From Phymatolithon calcareum (Eukaryota; Rhodophyta; Florideophyceae; Hapalidiales), in the NCBI GenBank assembly GCA_977006965.1, contig OZ345372.1:310001-374000 (forward strand): 64,000 nucleotides of DNA, in the 5' to 3' direction. The notes below the pieces were generated by a model. That model did no database searches, was not told where the DNA came from, and worked only from the letters and a program-made list of their open reading frames with translations. Both the position numbers and the translations under genes were made by a program. Of this stretch, positions 1 to 9,943 are shown one piece after another; position 1 is the first letter of the stretch; every line of letters begins with the position of its first letter.

Positions 1-334
1 TCCCACTCGCAGTTCCAGGAGAGCACTCTCTTGTAAACTCATCCTCCAGACTCTTCAAGATGGCCCCTGCCGTTGTCAGAGATTCCTCAACTGGCTTGAG
101 AATGTCGCGAAATGTGCTTGTTGCACATTCGCCAATAGATTCCTTGGCATCCACAAGCTTTGCTCCAATACGAATAGCGCTTGTTTTGTAGTCTTCGAAG
201 GACTTGATTGAAGACTTCCAGTTGTCTGGCAGTGACCCGAAGTCTTCGCTGCGCTTCTTTATCTTGGACAATCTCTGTTCCAACTGATCGATTATGCCGA
301 CAACCCCGAACACAAGACCTACGGCTTCAGCCAT
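1..334 (-). CDS. 5' end of an unidentified gene, possibly STAND/NLR-like (partial, runs off window start)
   Basis: An ATG at 334 opens 111 stop-free codons on the minus strand up to the window edge. The N-terminus reads MAEAVGLVFGVVGIIDQL: a short hydrophobic, glycine-containing helix followed by a charged helical stretch with coiled-coil character. This 'MAEA-hydrophobic helix-coil' layout resembles the N-terminal effector regions of fungal and algal STAND/NLR proteins (NB-ARC or NACHT with TPR). That is a pattern judgement only, because no nucleotide-binding motif lies inside the window. Codon use and the absence of stops support a real gene. It could equally be another helical regulatory protein. 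The diagnostic P-loop would lie beyond position 1. Confidence 0.6.
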   Translation of the reverse strand, partial: MAEAVGLVFGVVGIIDQLEQRLSKIKKRSEDFGSLPDNWKSSIKSFEDYKTSAIRIGAKLVDAKESIGECATSTFRDILKPVEESLTTAGAILKSLEDEFTRECSPGTASG

Positions 335-1160
335 TCCGGCACAGAGAAAAGACGAGGCACAGCCCTATAGCCAAGCTCACAGCTTGCCACCGTGTGTGGT
401 GTGCTTTGCGTAGCTCTTCGGGCGAAATCGGAGGCAGTGATCACGAGTGTCCTGAAGTATATCGTCAACCTCGATAAATGGATCTTGGAATTTAGAATAT
501 TCTCAGTTTTAAGAAAACAAGAGGCCTCCATGAATACGGTGTCATCACAAATTTATCTAAATTGTAAGATTCTTAGAATAGTGGATATCTGGAAATCGTC
601 AATGCGTGAGCCACTATGCATGTATGAAATTTGTAAACTTTTTTGAGTCGGTTTTGCGGAGCATATTCAACACGTGGGCACTTTGCCGCCGAGAACAAGA
701 TTGCTCAATTTCTAACATTGGTTTCTGGGCCGAGCTCCCAACATATCCTTTAACGAGGTGCATATGACCGCCAAATTGCCGGACATGGGGCAAGCCATGT
801 TACCTTCATTCCCGGCTTTCGGCCTTACACGTGTAACATTTGTGCTATCATACTGATTCGAATCCAGAATACCTTGGTATCTGCATATCAGACCTTTCCA
901 CATTGGACATCCAGTCATTGACTGTATCATATGTCTTGGTGGAGGCAGCGGGAGAGAAAAGCAAAAAACGCGGTGTCATACCACTTGACGGTCGCCATGA
1001 GTCGATCCATTGGGACAGTCCTGAAAATGATAAATTGCAGAAACGCAAAACAGTACGCAAATTGTGCAAATGTTTTCCCCTGTCACGCCCACGCCAAAGT
1101 CTGGAACCCTGAAAATATTGTCGCGAATTGTGTCAGACAATTCGGTTATGGAACCAATTT
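335..1160. other. Intergenic stretch, nothing recognised
   Basis: Only short overlapping frames of fewer than 100 codons on both strands, without similarity I recognise. It should hold the promoter of the minus-strand gene starting at 334. Confidence 0.5.
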
Positions 1161-1255
1161 GTCGGCCGGGTGATGATAATAAATTATAACACGTGAAGCC
1201 GCCTGTGTAGCAATTTGTTTTCGACGAATCTGGGCTGGAAAAGACCTTTGTCTTG
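1161..1255 (+). repeat. Dispersed repeat copy A (about 95 bp)
   Basis: This stretch matches 5686-5779 in the same orientation. Both read through GTGATGATA, then a TAAATTAT run, then a TCGACGAATCTGGGCTGG block followed by a GACCTTT run. Copy A directly abuts and slightly overlaps the outer end of the left foldback arm. Confidence 0.75.
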
Positions 1256-2225
1256 CCCTTGCAGACAGGCAACCTTAACCATCAGCCAAATCGCCGCGCC
1301 TGCGTTCACTGGGGGCCTTCTGGTCCACACTGGTCCCGACCAGAGGTCCCAGTTTAATTTTGACAATTGGAAAAACGAGGCCGGCGGGCTTGCGTCGGCC
1401 GCCCAAATATCATAAAGCACATGCGTCCTGCCTGCACACCTACCCGCCCGCCGTCGTATCGCAATCGTTCCCGCCTGCACTTTTCTGCTTGCTCGCCCGC
1501 CTGCCTGCTTGTGTCCGTCCACCTGCCCGTCTCCGTTTGTTTGCCTGCAACCTGCCCGCCTGCCTCCCTATCGAAATCGTGCCCGCCTGCGCTTTTCTGC
1601 GAGCAAATCTACCCGCCCGCTGTCTTATCAAAATCGCACCCGTCTGGGCTTGTTTACTTCTTCGCCCGCCTGCTGCCCGCGCTTATCTGCCTGTAAACCT
1701 ATCCGTTTGCCCCTCTGCGCTTGTCTGCCTGCACATCTACCGGACCGCCGCCCTATCGAAATCGTGTCCGCCTGCGCTTGTCTGCCTGCAAACCTACCCG
1801 CCGGCCGCCGGATCGCAATCGTGCCCACCTGCGCTTGTCTGTCAGCACATTTTCCCGCCCTCCGCCATATCGCAATCTTGCACGCCTGCGCTTGTCTACT
1901 CGTCCGCCTGCCTGTTGATCTGCACTTTTCTGCTCGTCCGCCCGCCTGCCTATGGTTGTCCGCCTGCCGGGATGGCCCCCAAAAAGCAGTCTTGTTCGAC
2001 AGTCCGCCCCTCGCCACACAAAAAATAGTTGCTTTGTTCGGCCGCCCGCCCCTCGCCACACAAAAGTCTGCCTTGATCGGCTCTCCGCCCACCTAAAACA
2101 TTCTGCATTGCTTGGTCGCCCGCTCCCGCCCACGAAACCAAGATGCCTCCGCACCTATCCGCCCGCTCGTCTGCCCGTTTTTTGTGTGTTTAGCGAAAGG
2201 ATGTTGTAGAAGGGTAGGCTTATTA
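1237..2225 (+). repeat. Left inverted arm of a foldback-type element, built of C-rich degenerate tandem subrepeats
   Basis: The arm pairs with 3180-3805 in inverse orientation. Matching blocks on both sides include the GGCCTTCTGGTCCACAC block, the CCAAATATCATAAAGCA block, and an inner block ending TTGTAG..GGGTAGG. The body is a C-rich plus strand of degenerate units of roughly 60-70 bp around words such as ATCGCAATCGT and CGCCTGC. Long proline/cysteine/arginine-rich reading frames occur on both strands and in several frames, which is expected of low-complexity GC-skewed repeats and does not indicate genes. Foldback elements of the Drosophila FB type have such internally repetitive arms. Confidence 0.7.
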
Positions 2226-2268
2226 AAACGTTCCGAGTTTCTTTTCATCCAACAGTGTAGTATGGTAT

Positions 2269-2646
2269 CTAGACACTAGGGTAGATTCCCGAGTCCCTCC
2301 TCGTCTGAATAGTAAACCTCAGGTCTTTGTCCATAACCGTAACGCGTTTCGCATGGATCGCCGCGCGGTTCGAATCGTGAAAGAACTGCACGACGTACAT
2401 TTCCGACGCTTCCTGAAGCGCGAGAAAAGCGTCTTTTTTGAAACGAAAGTCTAGTCTTCCCAGAAATGATATCTCACTTTCCGTCAAAACAGAGCATAAG
2501 AGAAAAAGCCATAAGCATGTAAACAGATTCTCGTCCACACTACTTTCTTCCTCAAGATGAATCTGGCAGAAAGCCAAATCAATAGCAGATTCATGAATGG
2601 AAAGTAAATTTGATAGCAGTTCAGACCCTTTTTCGCGGTCAGGTAT
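2269..2646 (-). pseudogene. Histone H3-like C-terminal segment inside the foldback element
   Basis: The minus-strand frame ends with a stretch collinear with the C-terminal half of the H3 histone fold. It reads [18 protein letters not shown] followed by [16 protein letters not shown], which covers alpha-2, loop 2 and alpha-3. The upstream part of the frame has no H3 similarity. There is no ATG: the frame opens after a TGA at 2647-2649, and a further 118 stop-free codons lie in the same frame upstream of that stop. YVVQF replaces the usual YLVGLF, so the source was a divergent H3 or CENP-A-like gene. I read it as a gene fragment captured between the inverted arms. A divergent expressed H3 variant with an unusual N-terminus cannot be excluded. 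Confidence 0.6.
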
Positions 2647-3179
2647 TCATTTCAAAAAATTCTCCCGGTAGAACACTTTTGGGTTTATACCATCCGGACC
2701 GTACGTGGAGGAGAGATTAGCGAAGCCGAATATACAATTCATTGTTGCCGAAAAGCTCTCATTAATCTCGAAGGGAGGATGTGCTTCCAGAATTTGGACG
2801 AAGGCCGAAGTTTCGGTGCAATTAGAACGAAAGAAGTTGACCATTTCAGTATATACAACTGTTAAATACGGACGTACAATAAGTGGGAAAATAATAAAAA
2901 ACAGTGCATCATTACAGTAAAAAGTGATGTCGGATTCGACCGTTTCGCAACGTGAAACGATCGAAAACGAGCTCAGAATTTTCAGCGAAAATATAATTGT
3001 CAAAAAGGAATTTTACTGGGATAACGTCGATTTTGTTTTTACTCTGGTACGCGAAACAACTTGCGGCACCAAGAAAAGGGTTCTTATGGAACCTGGGATG
3101 GAAAGCTATATTCCCGTCTAGCGGACATACTACATTGTACAGAGGCTGGAATAAAAAATTACCTCGAAACGGTTCATAA

Positions 3180-3805
3180 AAAGACCTACCTACTACAAAG
3201 AGCATATCCCTAGCGATACAGAGGGACCCGGACAGACAACGGGCAAGGCAGTCTTAGTGGAGCGGGGATGGGCGGGAAAGCAAGGCAGAATTTTTTTGCG
3301 CGGCGGAGGGCAGACGGCCGAACGATGAACATTTTTGGGGGCATGCGGGCAAGCGCAGGCAGATGTACAAGCAAAGACCGGCGTGTATACGGACAAGCGG
3401 GCAGGACGGCGGACAAGCAGACAAGCGATAGACAAGCGCAGGCGGGCAGGCGAACAGGCGGGCGGACAAGCAGACAAGCGCAAGCGGGGATGCAGAGAGG
3501 CGAGCGAGCAAGCAGACGAGCGCAGGCGGGCACGATTGCGATCGGGCGACGGATGGGCATGTGTGCAGGCGATCCGTCGGCCGGCGGTGAGCGGTGAATG
3601 GGTAGGTGTGCAGGCAGGACACATATGCTTTATGATATTTGGACGGCCGGCGCAAGCCCGTCGGTCTCGTTTTTCCACGTGTCAAACATAAAGTAAAGGC
3701 CTCTGATCGGGACCGGTGTGGACCAGAAGGCCCCAGTGTACGCACGGCGCGGCGATTTTGGCTGATGGTAAAGGTTGCCTCTTGCAGACGTTGAACAAAG
3801 GCTAT
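3180..3805 (-). repeat. Right inverted arm of the foldback-type element
   Basis: This is the inverse partner of the left arm. Unique landmarks in inverse order are the GTGTGGACCAGAAGGCC block (near 3715), the TGCTTTATGATATTTGG block (near 3626) and G-rich subrepeats with ACGATTGCGATCGGGCG. The arm is about 360 bp shorter than the left, mainly through fewer G-rich subunits, as expected of unequal exchange in tandem subrepeats. Confidence 0.7.
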
Positions 3806-3875
3806 AATTTGCGATAATATGAAACGTTATGATAAGGAAATTTATTTCAAAAGTTTAACCAGGCGCTCACCTATC

Positions 3876-4115
3876 AAGGTCATGCATTTGACCCGTTGTT
3901 CCAAAATGAACCAATTTTTCTGAAACTAGAAGTACCGACCCATTCATCGAGTAAGATAAGTAGCTCTGCCTGGAAAAATTGAAAATTTTAATCATTCAGT
4001 CCACTTATCAAGTTCATGCACTTGACCCGTTGTTCCAAAATGAACTATTGTTTTGAAACAAGAAGTGCCAACCCGTTCGTCGAGGAAGACAAGTAGCTCT
4101 GCATGAAAAATAGAA
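3876..4115 (+). repeat. Tandem duplication, about 120-bp unit, two copies
   Basis: Two adjacent copies share TTGACCCGTTGTTCCAAAAT, then a GAAGT.CC.ACCC block, then AAGTAGCTCTGC. The first starts near 3880 and the second near 4002. Divergence is moderate, so the duplication is not recent. Confidence 0.75.
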
Positions 4116-4405
4116 TATTATTTCTTTACGATAGCTTCCGCACGTCGAGCATGAGTAAAAGGTCCGTTGTGTAATTACAGCAAGGAGACTGTGCAGGGCC
4201 TAGTGACGATACGTAGGGATTCCCTCTTGATATAGAGAGAAGCAGACAACACAAAGTCGTCGAGGCTCAGTTGCTCTTTCTGGAGATAATTGGTGCTGCA
4301 GTGTATTCACGAAAAAAACTGTGCCGATTTCGTGTGTTAACAAGCCGATCAGTCGATATCGGCATAGTTTTTAAATGAACTCATACTGGTAGATTTTGCA
4401 ATAGG

Positions 4406-4740
4406 ATGCTTGGTGCTGCAGTATATTCTTGAGAAAAACTGTGCGCACGAAGTGCAAGTTTCGTCCCGGCACCGTCGCGCTTCGTGAAATCCGGAAGTAC
4501 AGGCGAAGCACCGAGCTCCTGATTTGCCGTAAGCCTTTCCAGTGCCTGGTACGAGAGCTTGCTCAAGGCATCAAACCGGACCTTCGTTTTCGGGCTGCGG
4601 CACTTGCTGCTCGGCAGCAGGACTCTGAGGCCTACGTTGTGCAATTTCTCGAAGACAGGCTTTGTGCGTCTGTTTTCGCGAAGGGGGTCACCCTAATGCG
4701 AAAGGACATGTTGTTTTTTTGGTTCTTCGCAAACGCATGA
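4406..4740 (+). pseudogene. Histone H3-like relic lacking the N-terminal tail
   Basis: From about 4459 the frame follows histone H3 from the end of the tail through most of the fold: [20 protein letters not shown], then PFQCLVREL, then [16 protein letters not shown], and a diverged alpha-3 containing [11 protein letters not shown]. The N-terminal tail with its modifiable lysines is missing and there is no in-frame ATG after the TAG at 4402-4404. The end runs into unrelated FFWFFANA. Key fold positions are altered (ALAARQQD where H3 has an MALQEAC-type sequence). It shares the unusual YVVQF with the H3-like segment at 2.3-2.6 kb, so the two relics probably derive from the same divergent H3 gene. 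Confidence 0.75.
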
Positions 4741-4778
4741 ATGTTTATCCTCCCGAAACTTCAGACTAAAATAGCACG

Positions 4779-5570
4779 TTGTTTTGCAACAAACCGCTAT
4801 TCTATGATGGCTTCATTGTACAGCAGCGCAAAACAAACAACATTTCTCGGTGCGCCATCTGCTCCTTTTTGCAGCAAGCTTTCCAGGTTGATCGTTGTGC
4901 CCACATGACCGTCCTTTTCGATGGCTTCACTGTACTGCTGGACAAAATAAAAAGCGCTTTCCAGTACGCCTTCAAATTCCTTTGGCAGCAGTATCGCGAG
5001 GCTGTACATGGCATGTACATGCTATCTTTGATGGCTTCGTTGTTCAGCTGCACACAACGAACAGCGTTCCCGATACGCCTTCAGCTTCCTTTCGGAGCAA
5101 TATCGCGAAGCTGCACATGGCATGCATATGCCCGCCCTTCTCGATGGCTTCATTGTAAACAGCGTTTACCGGCATCCTTTTTGCTCCATTCTGGTACAGT
5201 GTCGCGAGTTTGTACATTGCGCCCACATGGTCGCCCTTCTCGATCGCTCTATTGTACAGCTGCGCGCAACGAACAGCGTTTCCCAGTACGCCTTCTGTTC
5301 CTTTGCAGCAGGAAGGACCGCGAGGTTGTAAATGGCAGGCGCATAACCACACTTTTCGATGTCTTCATTGTACAGTTGCATATAACAAACAGCGTTTACC
5401 GGTATGCTTTTTGCTCAGTTCTGGTACGGTATGGCGAGGTTGTACATTGCGCCCACATGGTCGCCCTGTTCGATCGCTTCTTTGTACAGCTGCACGTAAC
5501 GAACAGCGTTTACCGGTACGCCTTCTGTTCCCTTGCAGCAAATGCTCCAGGTTGCGCACCAGGTGCAAAA
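4779..5570 (-). pseudogene. Sel1-like repeat protein relic
   Basis: On the minus strand, repeated units of the Sel1-like (TPR-like) type appear in shifting frames: LYNRAIEKGDHVGAMYKLAT, LYNEAIEKGGHMHAM and YSEAIEKDGHVG, each followed by a LL..GA-type helix end. At least six units can be traced between 4797 and 5568, interrupted by several frameshifts and by loss of residues between units. Sel1 repeats are alpha-solenoid scaffolds. No signal peptide or other domain is joined to them here. The plus-strand ORF of 311 codons over the same region is a shadow of this repeat. Confidence 0.75.
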
Positions 5571-5685
5571 CAAAGTTGGGCGGCGTGGATGACGAGTGCT
5601 GGTGTCAGGCAGGCTCGGCGGCAGGGTCTGGCGGGCATGTTGGGTGTCGGGGTTGCGGTGGTTGGTGGTGGCGGACAGGAACCTT

Positions 5686-5779
5686 GTCCGCCGAGTGATG
5701 ATACTAAATTATGACTCGTCAAGCTGCCTATGTAGCACTTTTTTTCGACGAATCTGGGCTGGGAATGACCTTTATCTTA
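5686..5779 (+). repeat. Dispersed repeat copy B
   Basis: Second copy of the 95-bp repeat at 1161-1255, about 80% identical by eye. It lies 3' of the Sel1 relic, without an adjoining foldback arm. Confidence 0.7.
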
Positions 5780-5834
5780 ATCCGTGAGTAAAGAACCGTG
5801 ATAAATTATCATACCCGGCCGACAAGCGGGTTGT

Positions 5835-5945
5835 CGCTCGGTGGGATCGGCCGACATATGGGCTCTCGGCTCGGATATGAGACCTCGGCTTCGCCTCGGT
5901 GCATATCCGTGGCCTCGGGACCTATGCGGGCCTCTCCACCGAGCG
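5835..5945. repeat. GC-rich hairpin-forming stretch
   Basis: Outer arms CGCTCGGTGG (5835-5844) and CCACCGAGCG (5936-5945) are exact reverse complements. Inside, GGATATG and CATATCC flank a CCTCGGCTTCGCCTCGG core. The compact fold could be a small MITE-like insert or a structured RNA; nothing else supports either. Confidence 0.4.
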
Positions 5946-5976
5946 CCAACCCCTACTTATTAATTGATTTGATATG

Positions 5977-7156
5977 CTATTTTGGGTGCTTATAGTGCCC
6001 AAAGCATCCGACATGGGCCCTCACTTTGGCGCTGAAGAGTACAAGTATTACATTACACCTGGAGACGGAGGGGTTTTGAAGCAGTAATACTCGAAAGGGT
6101 AATCGCTTCCTCTCGCCGAGCTCTCTCTTTCTGTCGCTCAGCTTCCCTGTGCGCTCTCTCATCCGCTCGCTCGTCTTCACGCCCCTGTCGATCTTCTTCA
6201 CGGCGCGCCTTCTCTTTAGCTCGTTCCCTGCACGGGCTCCGCGCTCTGCATCCCTTCTTCCGCTTTCTTGCAGAAGTTGCAACCTAGAAATGGACATAAT
6301 ATCCTTATCGCAGTACCGCCCTGAACGCCCAGCACTCGACTGCCTCTGGACAATAGGCCGTGAAGAAGGTAATCGTGACGAGTCCAATGGGCTCTGCTGC
6401 GTAGATGGGAGAGAAGCGGCTTGTGCAGCGCTCATGGAGACAGCACTGGCGGCGGTTCGTTGCAGAAGAGGAGCGTCATTTGCTCATGTCGAGCTCGGCA
6501 GTGGAGCGGTCGCATTTTCATGGGCAACGGACTCCGTAACGACTCCTTCGTGTCCTGATTTATAGCCAGATTCCATAGGGGGATCTCCGTCTTCGTCGTG
6601 GTCATCGCCTTTACCAAGGTCAGCGCGTTGATAAATAGCTGCATTGAGTATCTTTGCTCTTCGAACTGCGGGAGGACAGTAGGGATGGCCAGTGGGAACA
6701 GGAACGCGGTGATTAGCTGCGAACTTGCGTCTGATACTAGTGATAGATCGATCCGTTTGATCGGCGAGCAGGACCAGCATTGCCAGAGCACACTGCAGAA
6801 GCCTTATAACCACGGAGCGGCACAGAAACGGCATTTCCGGAAGCGGATTGTAGTCAAGCATTGTTCACGGAGGAAAAGCGGGAGGTGTTTGGGGAATACG
6901 TGGCGAGTTCGGAGTTGGGAGGGAACCGCGGAATTGCTGCAACTCGGAGCGGTGGAGGCAAGTGAGCCGCCAGAGCAAGAGGACTTGTTAAGGGTATTCC
7001 TACCCGTGGTGACCCACGAAATCTTCGTGCGTGTTCATGGGGCTCGACCTTCACAGGAGACAAGTGGAGTGTCTGAGCCGCAGCGGCATTGGAAGAGCTT
7101 GTTGGAACTGGAGTGGTGGACCATGTATTTTTTCCCTGCAAAGCGTCTGTTGCCAC
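5977..7156 (-). pseudogene. Broken Myb/SANT-like DNA-binding protein gene
   Basis: Minus strand in three pieces. 7156-6854 encodes a Ser/Pro/Ala-rich N-terminus starting MATDALQGKNTW. After a frameshift, 6861-6484 encodes a Myb/SANT-trihelix-like stretch with DRSITSIRRKFAA, then VPTGHPYCPP, then AVRRAKILNAAI. This matches the 'R.KF..L....PTGDP.CPP.VRRAK.I' signature of Myb-like proteins such as the PIF/Harbinger accessory protein. A TGA at 6484-6486 then interrupts the frame, which continues in phase through a Ser/Gln-rich linker into an Arg/Lys/Glu-rich coiled coil (KRRRAVKKIDRG). One frameshift and one nonsense codon mark it as broken. It could be a host Myb-like gene or a transposon accessory protein. 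No transposase partner was seen next to it. Confidence 0.55.
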
Positions 7157-7217
7157 ACGGCTTGGAGTAGAATCCGCGGGTACTGCTTGTGAAGCGGGGA
7201 CCTAGATATATGATGCC

Positions 7218-8822
7218 ATGACAGCCAGCCCACCTGCTGGAAAAAGGAGCGGTAGAAATAGGGGAGGTGTAACTATTCTATTCCGTAACTATCTGAGATG
7301 CAGACTCTTTTACCGTATCGCACAGCAAGACCACCAGGCAATATTCTGCCAAGTGGCTGGAATCACAGTACTAGGTACTTATGTTGCCCCGGGCATGAGC
7401 ACGAAGAACATAAAACAATTCTTATCTAGGGTGCAAAGTGCAACACGAGGACCGGCTATACTAATCGGAGACTTAAACTGTCGGCACAAGGCATGGCACA
7501 AGAGAGGCAACCCGAAGCGAAATTTAGTATATATCTGGGCGCAGAAATGGGGATGGCAAGTTTCTTCACCGTGTGGCCCAACGTTCCACAGCCATGCGGG
7601 CTCAAGCGTGATCGACCTAATCATATGTAAGGGAATAACCGCAGAGTCAGTTCATCTGGCACATGGGGAATAGATTGGATCGAGCGACCACATACCGGTC
7701 ATCTGCAGGGTTGCAGAACATCCCCATAATGATGGGAAGCGTAGGCTACCTTTGAGCGCCCGGAAAAACGGCAAGCTTCAAGAGGAAGCAATTGCCGAGT
7801 ACAAGTCAAGTCTTCCGGCCGCTATGGAGGAAATATATAAAGCGGACACAGAGGAAGCTTACCAGACTGCATACAGAAGAGCTCGGGATACCATCAACAA
7901 ACCATGGGCATTCAAAAAGCCAAGGAAGGCTCGCCGAAAGCTTTCAAGAAGGCCCGGAGAACGAACCTGGCCGGTGACTGGCAAAACATAGAGACCTTGG
8001 CAGGAAGGTGAAGAAAATGACCAGGGCAAACAGACGAGCATGCTTTAAGAAATTCGTTGAAGGTCTTTCTGATTCAACTCCAACAGACTTCACGAAGAAG
8101 ATGAAAAATCTCATCCGAATGAAAAGGAGGAGAGCGCAATCGAACAGTTGCGAAGGGACGCCATTAGATCCAGCGGAAATGGTGACCCATCTAACCAAAG
8201 AGCTCAAGGATCCCAGAGGAAACGCCATTCGGCCGAGGAACTTTCAAGTCACACGAGCACTAAAGCGAGAGCTCAAAAAGGCCCTCCGATGTGCCCCGAG
8301 GAAAAAAGCAGCTGGCCCGGACGGTATCTTCTCTGAAGCACTGCTACTAACACCGGAACAAAGTTACAAATTTCTACTAGCAACGATCACAAAGGCTGGA
8401 CAGCTCTGTTGCTAGCCTGACGATTGGAATGGTGCGCTGGTGGTCCCGATATTCAAGAAACGAGACCCAAGCTCCCGAAAAAGCTACAAGCCGATCTCAC
8501 TATTATCACACGCTCGCAAAATATTTGAATCAGCAGTCGATAAACTGATCCGGAAGGAATACGCCTTCAACAAATCACAAATGGGATTTCAGCCACGCAA
8601 AAACACGGAAAGAGCCCTTCTCCGCTACACAGCGGCCGTAAGACAAGGAAGGAACACGAAAGCCGTTCTCGACTTGAAGTCAGCATATGACCGAGTTCCA
8701 AGAGAAGAGCTACTGTGAGAAACCGATCTCAAAATATCAGCAAATGTTTCAGCACTAGCCTCCCTCTCTCTGCAGAGGACTCACTGCACAGTTATGTACA
8801 ACCAAGTCATCCTTTGATAAAA
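7218..8822 (+). pseudogene. Degenerate non-LTR retrotransposon (LINE): endonuclease and partial reverse transcriptase
   Basis: The first part is an APE-type endonuclease: ILIGDLNCRHKAWHKRGN holds the catalytic GDLN and a stretch ending SSDHIPV holds the terminal SDH motif. A TAG at 7671 falls just before that motif. After a further stop and a frame change near 8008, the reverse transcriptase begins: APRKKAAGPDGI (finger motif), WNGALVVPIFKK, and LDLKSAYDRVPREE (motif A with the first catalytic Asp). It then ends at a TGA at 8716. The YxDD motif and the thumb are missing. Several stops and at least one frameshift make it a dead copy. The order of endonuclease then RT is that of Jockey/I/CR1-type LINEs. 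Confidence 0.85.
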
Positions 8823-8934
8823 TTTTTTTCTATAAAGGTCACCGCTTTGCGGCGCCCTCGGCTTTTTGTCAGGGAACAACCCGACCCCAGCCAGTGTGCC
8901 AACTTGTGCGTTTCAAACCCCACACTCTGAAAAC

Positions 8935-9557
8935 ATGAACAAGAAGAAGCTCATGCTACAGGTGGGCGACAACTTTGGATAAAGCTTCGACGACGTTGTT
9001 AACGTCGTGATCTCCCAGAACACATGAATCGGGAAGGCACACCTCGTAGAGAGGCGCGACAAGCAGCGTCTGACACTCATCTGTAGCCAGCGCACAGCTT
9101 CCACCTTCCGCGTGAACGTCACCGCGCTGCCGAGCGTCGGAGGTGTCAGGATCACAAAGTCAATCGGACATAGCTGTGTTGGAGGCCCCTGAAGGGATCG
9201 CCAGTTCAAGACGGAGCTACTTGGGCCAAGAAAAACGACGGCAGCATCACGCGTGTTGCAGTTATTGGTGATCAGCTAGTACAGGAATATTTGGTGCCAT
9301 TTGAACTTGTCGCTAAGTCGGGCCGTAAGAGCAAGAAGCCTTACGTGCCGTCCGAAATGAGTGCCCGTCACTGCTCCTCGTGTAGACACACCGGTCACTT
9401 CTTACAGACATGTGGTTGGCCCAACATACACAACCTTATCGAGGCGAAGCGAAAGCACATCGACAAAGCGGCTCAGTCCATGATCATCAACCTCACCGCC
9501 TTAGATGACGGAGATGTTATCAATAGTTGCGACGAAGAGCTAAACCAGAGAGAGTAG
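8935..9557 (+). pseudogene. MuDR/MULE-type transposase relic (N-terminal zinc-binding part plus C-terminal zinc knuckle)
   Basis: From 8935 the frame reads MNKKKLMLQVGDNFG, then after stops ERRDKQRLTLICSQRTASTF, GVRITKSIGHSC. This fits the MuDR N-terminal DNA-binding domain (start L.vG..F, then C, then H.C at the end). From 9291 an 88-codon frame carries CSSCRHTGHFLQTC, an exact C-x2-C-x4-H-x4-C knuckle like those at the C-terminus of MULE transposases. The central DDE catalytic domain is absent, so this is an internally deleted, stop-containing copy. A small domesticated knuckle protein from 9291 alone is possible but unsupported. Confidence 0.5.
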
Positions 9558-9940
9558 CGCACGCAATAAATTTCACTGTCGCATAGAGTGCTCTGAGAAA
9601 CGGATGAGTAGTAGGTTCGGCTAGGGTGAGTATGATAGTATATTTTGCTATGGGTGAGTAGTAGCTTTGGCTAGGGGTGGATATTTAGCGTACTTTTACC
9701 ACTTTTGGTGGGCATTTAGCGAATTTCCTCGAATTTTGGGGCTTGTTCTATCAGCGCTTACAGATCATTCCCTATTTCATACATTTCTTACTCTTTTATT
9801 GGTCAAAGATATATTACAGTCAGAGCCCTTAAAAACGTTTAAATTTTTGCACATAGTGCTACCGCGTTACTAAATGGTTACTAAGGTTACCAAATCGTTA
9901 CCGGGCAGGTAACCCTTGCATAATTTGGGGTTACCGGCAA
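9558..9940. other. AT-rich stretch with a short imperfect duplication
   Basis: GAGTAGTAG.TT.GGCTAGGG occurs twice, near 9605 and 9656. A GTTACC-rich run lies at 9875-9935. No gene is recognised. Confidence 0.4.
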
Positions 9941-9943
9941 GTC

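Noticed and set aside
1360-2154. Long Pro/Cys/Arg-rich ORFs in several frames
   Set aside because: Several overlapping frames on both strands are open because of C-rich tandem subrepeats; no conserved motif.
3193-3745. Long overlapping ORFs on the minus strand
   Set aside because: They lie in the inverted copy of the same C-rich arm and are by-products of the repeat.
4779-5714. 311-codon plus-strand ORF
   Set aside because: It is antisense to clear Sel1-like units; Ala/Cys/Arg composition without motifs.
8913-9209. 98-codon minus-strand ORF
   Set aside because: Antisense to the MuDR-type relic, which has recognisable motifs.
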